Under the pieces are notes generated by a model that had not been told where the DNA came from, made no database searches, and worked only from the letters and a program-made list of their open reading frames with translations. From JBOGED01 sp050743625 (GTDB lineage: Bacteria; Actinomycetota; Nitriliruptoria; Euzebyales; Egibacteraceae): 22,837 bases of DNA. The DNA lies in assembly GCA_050743625.1 (NCBI GenBank), contig JBOGED010000107.1:1-22837 (forward strand). Reading direction: 5' to 3'. Position numbers and translations under genes: made by a program. This document shows, piece after piece, positions 14,289-20,367 of the stretch; within the stretch, counting starts at the first letter, position 1, and every line of letters begins with the position of its first letter.

Positions 14289-14837
14289 TCACGCCTGCGG
14301 TCGGTAGGCCAAGTAGACCACACCGTTCTCGTACGACTCACAGGCCGCAAGCGACAGCTTGCCGGGCGCGGCTTGCTCAGGGAAGAGCCGCGGACCGAGG
14401 CCGCGGGTGAGCGGGTAGACGAACAGATGCAGCTCGTCGACCAGGCCGTCCACGAGCATCGCTCGGACCAGCGTGCCGCTGCCGCTGACGTAGAGGTCGC
14501 CGTCGACCTCGTCCTTCAGGCTGCGGATCGCGGCGGGGTCGTACGGCCCGATGATCTTCGAGTTCCTCCACGTCGCAGTCTCCAGCGTCGCGGATACGAC
14601 GTATTTGGTGGTGTCGTTGAAGAACGGCGCCCCCGGATCATCCTCCACGGTCCGTGTCGACCACGCCGGCTCGAACACCTCGTAGGTCGTGCGCCCGAGC
14701 AGGATACCTCCGCAACCTTCCGTGACCGCGCCGATAGCCTCTCCCATCTGGGGGAGAAAGCCGTAGTCGAACGTCCATGTCGGCGCGTCGATCACGCCGT
14801 CGAGGCTCATGAACTCGTGCACGTGTATTGCTCCCAC
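14289..14837 (-). CDS. Dihydrofolate reductase-fold (RibD C-terminal-like) protein
   Basis: A 182-residue protein of the DHFR/RibD C-terminal superfamily, complete in length. Family features are EFMSLDGVIDAP at the N-terminus, GGILLGRTTYEVFEPAW near residues 44-60, the nucleotide-binding YVSGSGTLVRAML strand-loop near 116-128, and DELHLFVYPLTRGLGPRLF near 134-152. Such proteins are presumed NADPH-dependent reductases; most are uncharacterised and do not replace true DHFR. The GTG at 14837 follows GGAGGTGA (14842-14849). It looks intact although pseudogenes surround it. No operon partner is seen. Confidence 0.88.
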   Translation of the reverse strand: MGAIHVHEFMSLDGVIDAPTWTFDYGFLPQMGEAIGAVTEGCGGILLGRTTYEVFEPAWSTRTVEDDPGAPFFNDTTKYVVSATLETATWRNSKIIGPYDPAAIRSLKDEVDGDLYVSGSGTLVRAMLVDGLVDELHLFVYPLTRGLGPRLFPEQAAPGKLSLAACESYENGVVYLAYRPQA

Positions 14838-14849
14838 TTCTCACCTCCG

Positions 14850-15200
14850 GGTCGATGTTGCTGGTTGCTGTATGGACCTCGCGATCACCGCGAAGTCATC
14901 GATCGCGTGGCGCACCATAGAGTCGGCGGTCGTTGGACGGCGACAAGCAGCCCGACGGCAGCGCAAAGGATCCGTGCATCGCCGGAACATCGACCCGCTC
15001 ATGACCCACCTATCCCGTCGCGACCCCTGTTCATTTGAGGTCATGCCGGCCAGCACCTCGAGGGAGCGGTCGGCAGCTATCGTCGCCAACTCCGGCTCAC
15101 CGATAGTACGGACAAGGCTGGCCGCTGTCTGCTGACTGGCTGGCAAGCACCACCAGGCCCTTTACTTCCTGAGCTACACCAGCCCGGCTATCGATCCCGA
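14850..15200. other. Unassigned 350-bp gap
   Basis: Between the DHFR-fold gene and the LLM fragment. A minus-strand open frame (14841-15146) contains LVRTIGEPELATIAADRSLEVLAGM, which looks protein-like, but I recognise no family and no start signal. It may be another decayed gene. No RNA gene is seen. Confidence 0.4.
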
Positions 15201-15545
15201 TTACCCTGGTGCTCGGCGTACGGCGGCGGCGACTTCTCCCCAGCGTGCCAACGCATGGTCGTTGGTCCTGATCGCCTCTTCACCGAGGTACATGACCACG
15301 CGGGCAGCTATCCCTTGGTAGCGGTCGACAAGGCGATCGGCGAGTTCGCCCCATGGGCAGACGACTGCGAAGTGATCGAGCATCTCGTCGGCGATCACGG
15401 CGGCCATGCCCTCGCGATCGCCCGCCTTCAGGCGCTCGCCGAGCGCGGCTGTCGTGCCTTCAAAGCCAAGGTCGTCGAATTGAAACGCGTAGTTCGGCGT
15501 CGACCCGTAGAAGGCGATCTGCCGCTTGGCAACACCCACCATCGG
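15201..15545 (-). pseudogene. C-terminal fragment of an F420-dependent LLM-class oxidoreductase
   Basis: About 115 codons match the C-terminus of luciferase-like monooxygenase-family F420-dependent oxidoreductases: KRQIAFYGSTPNYAF, then a DEMLDHFAVVCPWGELADRL block and RYQGIAARVVMYLG. The N-terminal barrel (about 200 residues) is missing. Upstream the frame runs into sequence that belongs, in another frame, to a siderophore-binding lipoprotein. The 5' part was therefore replaced by a deletion or recombination between 15545 and 15586. Confidence 0.65.
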
Positions 15546-15585
15546 TGCTGGTAGTAGGGGCCCCGGGCGCCGTAGCCCACCGGAG

Positions 15586-15840
15586 GTACCCGAGCGCCAG
15601 CAGCGTTTGCAGCTCGGCGCCGTCGGTGACGGCGCCGATCCGCTCCGGCGGTGCTTTGATGACCGTCCGGCCCAGCTCGTGATCGACGGAACGGGGGAAC
15701 CCAGGGTCGTCACCTGAAGCGCCAGCGTCGCCGTCGCTGCCGCAGGCCGCGAGCAGGCCGGCGGCGGCCAGGCCGATAACGAGCTCTCGGCGGGTAAGAT
15801 CCTCCGCGATGTGGGGATAGCGCAGCAGGCTGCCGTTCAT
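15586..15840 (-). pseudogene. Siderophore-binding lipoprotein, N-terminal fragment
   Basis: About 85 codons from ATG 15840, behind a GGGAGAGG site. They encode an RRELVIGL signal segment, a lipobox LAAC, a Gly/Asp/Ser linker and the mature N-terminus (RSVDHELGRTVIKAPPERI, then GAELQTLLALGY). That is the start of a FecB/FepB-type iron-siderophore ABC transporter solute-binding protein of about 300 residues. Similarity stops just after ALGY, where the LLM fragment begins. The signal sequence and translation start look intact, so a truncated lipoprotein might still be made. A candidate iron box lies about 140 bp upstream. Confidence 0.7.
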
Positions 15841-15980
15841 CGCAATCCTCTCCCGTCTGACCATCTCAGGGCCAGCATCGCAGCGTCCGCACGAGCTGCC
15901 CAGCACAAGCGGTACGCACCGTAGGGGTGAAGGGCCTGGTCCGTCGTGGCCCGCAACGCGCTCGACCTTTCACCCACTAC

Positions 15981-15999
15981 TCAAGTAAGGATAACTGAA
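15981..15999 (-). promoter_or_regulatory. Candidate DtxR/IdeR iron box
   Basis: TCAAGTAAGGATAACTGAA matches the 19-bp IdeR/DtxR consensus TTAGGTTAGSCTAACCTAA at about 13-14 positions, including the central AGG-TAAC core. It lies about 140 bp upstream of the truncated siderophore-binding lipoprotein gene, where an iron-responsive operator is expected. Confidence 0.45.
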
Positions 16000-16084
16000 T
16001 CACTTGGGTCGTGGAAGTCCGCTCCGCATTCTGGGAGCTCGTAGTTGGGTTCGTCGCGGCTGTGTGCCTGGACCTTGTCCGCTC

Positions 16085-16215
16085 CCAGGCGTCCAGCTCG
16101 GGCTGGAGCGCCGGTCAGCCGTCGTAGGTACCGGGGGACCCACCGGCTGCGAGCGGGACGACGCCGAGCTCGAGCACCCACGGCAAGGTCACGTTGTGGC
16201 TTGACGTGAGTCGTC
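16085..16215 (-). pseudogene. Siderophore-binding protein fragment (internal)
   Basis: A minus-strand frame reads RLTSSHNVTLPWVLELGVVP, then AAGGSPGTYDG, a stop, and PALQPELDAW. This matches the early mature region of iron-siderophore solute-binding proteins. It is short, interrupted by a stop codon, and has neither a signal peptide nor a C-terminal domain. It is distinct from the copies on either side. Confidence 0.5.
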
Positions 16216-16294
16216 GCGGCCCTCGACCGGCGACGGCATCGCGCACCTCTGGGCTCCCCGGCCACTGGAGCGGTTCGCGGGTCGAGACCCGGGT

Positions 16295-17262
16295 TCACGA
16301 CGCGAGCAGGTGGCGCTCGACGTCATCGAGGACGCCGTCGATCGCGAAGGGGTTCGATTCGATCCAGTACGCCGGGTAGGCCAGGTAGACGCGGCCGGCA
16401 CGGACCGCTGGCAACCCGTTGCCACAGGGATCCTCAGCCAGCGGGTCGAGCTCACGACCGGTGACCCCAGCACCGACGAAGCCTACGATCACGAACAGGA
16501 CGTCGGCAGCGCCGAACTCCCCGACCCGTTCGAAGCCATCGGAGACTTGGTCCTCCGTGCCGTCCTCGGAGCTGGGCCGCTCGAGTCCCAGTTCTTCGAG
16601 TACCGTGCCGGCGTAGGATGTTCGCCGCCCGTAGATCGTGAATGTCCCGTCCTGGAACGGGCGCAGGATGCTCACGGTTCCGGTCGCCTGTGTCGCCAAC
16701 CGGCGGCGCGGATCCCGCACGCGAGCGTCGTGATCGGCGATGATCTGCTCGGCGCGATCCCTCCGGCCGCTGGCGTCAGCGACGAGTCGCAGGTTGCCGC
16801 GCCAGTCATTGCCGCCCAGGGCGACGGTCGGCGCGATCTGCTGGAGTTCGTCGTATGCGTCCTCGACGCTGTCAGTGGGACCGATGATGAGGTCGGGCAT
16901 AAGCGTGAAGACCCTTTCGAGCTCGAGCCCGGCCTCGCCGACCGACTCGATTACCCGCGGTCCGGCCGCGCAGGTAGTCCAACGGCAAGGTGAGGTCTTT
17001 CGCGCCTACAGGCTGGGCGCCCCAACGCGAGCATCGTCGCGGTCGTGTCGTAGTCGGTCGTGACGATGCGCTCCGCGCGGATCGGCGCCTTGCTCTCACC
17101 CAGTTCATGCCGAATAGTGCGGGTCTGAGCCTGCTGGTCGCCGCCGTCCTCGCCGAAGCCGGTGAGCAGCAGCAGGCTGAGGCTGGCGCCGGCTAGGAAC
17201 TCGCGGCGGGTGCCGTCAACGATTGTCGGCGCAGCGGGGTGTTCGAGCGGCGCGATGGCGGT
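16295..17262 (-). pseudogene. Siderophore-binding lipoprotein, full length but frameshifted
   Basis: Nearly the whole gene is present in pieces. The 5' frame begins MTAIAPLEHPA, with a signal region (RREFLAGASLSLLLLTG) in which the lipobox Cys appears replaced by Phe (TGFGEDGG), and runs to TDYDTTATMLALG. A second frame gives AQPVGAKDLTLPLDYLRG. The third (16295-16900) carries MPDLIIGPTDSVEDAYDEL, IAPTVAL, the FTIYGRRTSYAGTVLEELGL block and the C-terminal YPAYWIESNPFAIDGVL. At least two frameshifts plus loss of the lipobox Cys mark it as a pseudogene of a FecB-type iron-siderophore receptor. Same orientation as the other fragments. Confidence 0.7.
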
Positions 17263-17409
17263 CATGGCATTGGCTTTGGGTGCAGCTCTCCTGGAGTGAC
17301 GTCGCTGCGCCCTCGCCCTCGCGCCGAGCAGCTGAAATAAACAGCGGTGCCTCACTGCCGCAGTCGGGGCAATGCCGCCAACTTTGGGGTCTTGGTAGGC
17401 GCCGAGCGC
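17263..17409. other. Spacer upstream of the palindromic element
   Basis: Short GC-rich spacer before the inverted-repeat element. A minus-strand frame contains CPDCGSEAPLF, which looks like half of a zinc ribbon, but it is too short to assign. Confidence 0.3.
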
Positions 17410-17642
17410 GGTTACGGGCGCATACAGGCTGGTGCAGAATCGAGGCGCCGATGCTGCATTGTGCAGAGTTCTGCCGAAATACCGGCAAAAGTCTGCACAA
17501 TGCGCCAAGATGCCCGCTCGCGGCACGCCATTGTGCAGAGTTAGGCCCATATTTGGGCTGAATCCTGCACAGTGCAGGATTCCGGGTCAACTCCGGCAGC
17601 GCGACACAGGCATTTTGCAACACCCTGCATACGCCTGTAACC
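17410..17642. mobile_element. 233-bp MITE-like element with 31-bp inverted ends and two internal hairpins
   Basis: The ends (17410-17440 and 17612-17642) are inverted repeats matching at 25 of 31 positions and begin GGTTAC. Inside are two palindromic units 72 bp apart that share outer arms but not inner arms. Unit 1 pairs GCATTGTGCAGA (17456-17467) with TCTGCACAATGC (17492-17503), with inner TGCCG/CGGCA. Unit 2 pairs CATTGTGCAG (17529-17538) with CTGCACAGTG (17565-17574), with inner GCCCA/TGGGC. There is no transposase inside and no clear target duplication. A non-autonomous element or a cluster of protein-binding palindromes are both possible. Confidence 0.5.
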
Positions 17643-17689
17643 GCAGGTTCGATGCCGCTGGCTGGCCGGCCAGAGCGGTGTCGGTGAGT

Positions 17690-17733
17690 TTTCTGGACGT
17701 TACCGGACTATATGTCCGGTAAACGTCCAGAAA
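17690..17733. repeat. Strong isolated hairpin
   Basis: TTTCTGGACGTTACCGGAC (17690-17708) pairs with 17714-17733 across a TATAT loop, 19 pairs with one bulged A. The sequence is symmetric enough to form on both strands. It could be a bidirectional terminator, a transposon end or a recombinase site. The nearest genes are pseudogenes. Confidence 0.6.
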
Positions 17734-17940
17734 GTGTAGTGCGGCAAAACCGCGCCCCGAAGGACGGGAACGCCACTGGACTCCCGCACGCGAATCGACG
17801 TCACCCCCACCGAGGCAGCCCGTGCCCGCTTGGAAACAGGCCGGTCACACGCCCAACGCGACGCTGACAACCTCATCCCCACGCAGCGTTGAAGTCACTT
17901 CAGAAGAGCCGCACCCATTGGCTTTCAGGGGTATCGGTGG
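17734..17940. other. Unassigned 200-bp gap
   Basis: A plus-strand frame here reads TRIDVTPTEAARARLETGRS, which looks protein-like, followed by a stop. I do not recognise it. Probably another gene remnant. Confidence 0.3.
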
Positions 17941-18385
17941 TCAGGTGAAGATGCGCCGGAGGTCGTCGAGCATGGCGTGGGCGGCCAGGGCGCTGCCGCC
18001 GGTGAGCCACAGGAACCCGGGGACCTGGTGCACGTCGCCCCGCTGGACCGTGTCCAGGTTTTGCCACACTGGGTTGCCGGCGAGGACGCCGAGGCCGGCC
18101 TCGTCCTCGGTGGCCACCAGGATCACGTCGCCGGCGACCCGCTCCAGCTCTTCGGTCGACAAGCGGACACGGTCGGTCGAGGAGTCCCGCTGCGCGGCAG
18201 GCCGACCGAGCCCGACGCGCTCGAGCAGCTTGCCCTGGAACGAGCGTAGTGTCTGGATGAGAAACTCGCTGGCATCGCCGAGGTAGACGAGCGCCACCTC
18301 GACCGTGGCCGGGTCGACCGGCAGCTTGGCGCGCAACTCCTCGACGGCCGCGGTTACCCCGGCGACCAGCTTGCCGGCGCGCTCG
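17941..18385 (-). pseudogene. Siderophore-binding protein, C-terminal fragment
   Basis: About 150 codons of the C-terminal lobe of an iron-siderophore solute-binding protein: VALVYLGDASEFLIQ, LSTEELERVAGDVILVATE, NPVWQNLDTVQRGDVHQVPG and LDDLRRIF before the stop. The N-terminal lobe and signal peptide are missing. At its 5' end it meets, head to head, a fragment of an ABC transporter ATPase on the other strand, so the junction near 18385 is a deletion or rearrangement point. Confidence 0.65.
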
Positions 18386-18765
18386 CCGCGGGCCGCCGAG
18401 GAGCTGGCGGCCCGCCCGGGTGGGCTCACCGAGCTGGTGGGGGAGCGCGGCCTGTCCTGTCAGGTTGGCAGCGACAGCGGGTTGTGGTCGCGCGTGCCGT
18501 AGCGGCCGAGGCGCCGGTGCTCGTCCTCGACGACCCGACCAGCGCGCTGGACACCGTTACCGAGGCCCGTCTCGTCGCGCAGCTGGCCGCCGCCCGCGTG
18601 GGCCGGACCACGATCCTATTGACGGTCAGCCCAACCGTCCTCGCCGCCTGTGACCGAGTCGTCTTCGTCGAGGACGGCACGGTCGTGGCCACCGGCGCGC
18701 ATCCCGCGCTGCTGGCCAACCATCCCGGCTACCGGTCCCTGGTCGCACCCGGGGACGGCCCGTGA
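18386..18765 (+). pseudogene. ABC exporter ATPase, C-terminal fragment
   Basis: A plus-strand frame gives AAEELAARPGGLTELVGERGLS, the segment just before the ABC signature of exporter-type ATPases. The signature itself is degraded (CQVGSDSGL in place of LSGGQRQ) and the frame shifts. From 18484 the frame continues RAVAAEAPVLVLDDPTSALD (Walker B and D-loop), LLTVSPTVLAACDRVVFVEDG and the C-terminal end. Walker A and the membrane domain are missing. Such fused exporters occur in siderophore clusters, which fits the adjacent binding-protein remnants. Confidence 0.68.
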
Positions 18766-18789
18766 CTGCGGTCGGTGGTGGTGTGCCCA

Positions 18790-19749
18790 CGGCGAGCGCT
18801 CGCGCGGCGCGGGCGCGGGTGGCGCTGGCTCGAGACCGCCGAGCTGGAGCTGACGACCCGTCACACCTACCAGAGCTACATCAAGAGCAAGATCCGCCCC
18901 GCCCTCGGCTCCATCCCAGTCCGCAAGATCGACGTCGAGACCCTCGACCGCTTCTACACCGAGCTCCGCAAGCGCGGCGGAGCCAAGGGTCAACCGCTGG
19001 CTGCCATGACCGTCCGACAGGTCCACTTCATCATCCGCGCCGCCCTCGGCCTGGCCGTCAAATGGGGATGGATCCCAACCCCGCCGAGCAAGCCACCATC
19101 CCCCGCTACACACACCAAGAGGTGGCTCCTCCGACGCCACGGGAGGTCGAGCGGTTCCTCACCGCCGCCTGGGAGCGCGACCCCGACCTCGGCACCCTGC
19201 TATGGGTCGCCATGGTCACCGGCGCCCGCCGCGGCGAGCTCTGCGCTCTGCGCTGGACCCACGTCCGCCCGACGCCGGATTCCTCCTCATCTCCCGCAGC
19301 ATCGCCCACCGCGACGGGCAAACGCTGGACAAGGACACCAAGACCCACCAAGCCCGCCGCGTCGCCCTCGACAAAGCCACCGCCGAAATCCTCGCCGAGC
19401 ACCGGGGGCACTGCGAGGAACGGGCGGCCACATGCGGCGTCGAGGTGCTCCCAGACGGCTATGTCTTCTCCCCCACCCCGACCGGCAACGAACCCCTGAT
19501 GCCAGACTCAGTCACGGCCAGACTCAGAGCGCTATCCAACCGCCTCGGCATCAAGGTCACCCTCCGCAAGCCTCCGCCACCACCGAGATGCTCACCAACG
19601 GCGTCGACCTCCGTGACCTGCCCCGCCTCTGCCACGGCGCCGGCACCACCACCCTCCGCGTCTACACCCACTTCCTCCCCGCCCCCGACCTCCGCGCCGC
19701 CCAACTCCTCGCGAAGTCGGTGCGCCGCCCACCGTCCACCAAGGCGTAA
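18790..19749 (+). pseudogene. Tyrosine integrase, frameshifted and missing active-site residues
   Basis: Three frames must be combined. The first has the SAM-like core-binding domain (TRHTYQSYIKSKIRPALG, LDRFYTELRKRG and VRQVHFIIRAALGLAVKWGW). The second has the catalytic start PREVERFLTAA and VTGARRGELCALRW with the first Arg. The third has ISRSIAHRDG and GIKVTLRKP. The first frame returns with TTEMLTNGVDLRDL and TTTLRVYTHFL with the Tyr. The region that should hold HxLRH, between about 19560 and 19590, is disrupted, so the His-x-x-Arg pair is lost. Phage or integrative-element origin; inactive. Confidence 0.8.
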
Positions 19750-19934
19750 CGGTCCACTTGCTGCGCGGCCGTCGCCGAATGGCGATGCAGGCGGCATGGA
19801 CGCTATGGGGCTGGGCATAAATAGCGTTGCTGTTTCCGACCGCAACCGCCCACCAGCTCGCCTCGCGGCGTTCCCGGTGTGATGTGCCTGCTCGGGCGCA
19901 TCCGCCCGTAATCGCACACCCGCCTGCCAGGCGT
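19750..19934. other. Non-coding gap after integrase
   Basis: About 185 bp without a recognisable gene between the dead integrase and the inverted-repeat element. Confidence 0.4.
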
Positions 19935-20220
19935 GTGTTGTGTGCGGGATATCGGCGGAGTACAGGCTGTTGTTGAATTCGCGGTACCGCCGGTCGGGGT
20001 GCTCGAGCCTGACCTGCAGTTTTCCTCCGGATACGAGGGAAAGTCGCGCCTCAAGCTTGACCGAGCGAGCCTGACCTGCAGTTTTCCTCCGGATACGGAG
20101 GAAAGCTGCGGTGTGACTGGCCCAGGGCGGCCTACAGGCCTTCGACGGTTGGCCTGCGCTCACCGCCACGCGCCTCGATTTGCGACAGCCTCAATACCGC
20201 CGATATCCCGCACACAACAC
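19935..20220. mobile_element. 286-bp MITE-like element with 36-bp inverted ends
   Basis: The termini (19935-19970 and 20185-20220) are inverted repeats. The outer 24 bp match perfectly, then five bases differ and seven more match (31 of 36). Inside, a 39-bp sequence occurs twice in the same orientation (20005-20043 and 20067-20105) with two differences. Each copy starts GAGCCTGACCTGCAG and holds a hairpin of the form TTTCCTCC-GGATAC-GGAGGAAA. No ORF of note is inside. The structure fits a non-autonomous miniature transposon; I see no clear target-site duplication. Confidence 0.6.
20005..20105. repeat. Pair of 39-bp direct repeats, each a hairpin
   Basis: Copies at 20005-20043 and 20067-20105 (62-bp period) agree at 37 of 39 positions. 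In the second copy TTTCCTCC and GGAGGAAA pair perfectly; in the first the right arm is altered (GAGGGAAA). They may be protein-binding sites or terminators carried by the surrounding element. Confidence 0.7.
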
Positions 20221-20361
20221 GCCGGCTGCTGACCGCGACGGTCAGACCGAACCAGGACAAACCACAACGTTATTCCTGCCCAGGCCTTAAGGCAAAAATT
20301 CGGCAAACCGGGCGACGTGCCGCCGATTCTCATCTCAGTGCAGGAAAAGGCGGCTGGGACT
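20221..20361. other. Gap between MITE-like element and ftsI
   Basis: Contains the second copy (20265-20285) of the 21-nt sequence also found at 1959-1979, and a possible ftsI terminator. No gene is seen. Confidence 0.4.
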
Positions 20362-20367
20362 TCAGCC
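20345..20367 (-). terminator. Weak terminator at ftsI end
   Basis: On the minus strand GGCTG and CAGCC pair around a six-base loop that overlaps the ftsI stop codon. GCC then TTTT follow. The stem is short, so support is limited. Confidence 0.3.

Noticed and set aside
14377..15038. Plus-strand frames opposite the DHFR-fold gene
   Set aside because: Antisense shadows of a clearly recognisable reductase gene; low-complexity composition.
17456..17574. CRISPR array
   Set aside because: Only two units, with self-complementary and variable inner parts, no regular repeat-spacer pattern and no cas genes.
17634..17660. tRNA 3' end or att site (GGTTCGATGCC)
   Set aside because: The bases around the T-loop-like sequence do not pair as a T stem, and no acceptor, anticodon or D arm could be placed.
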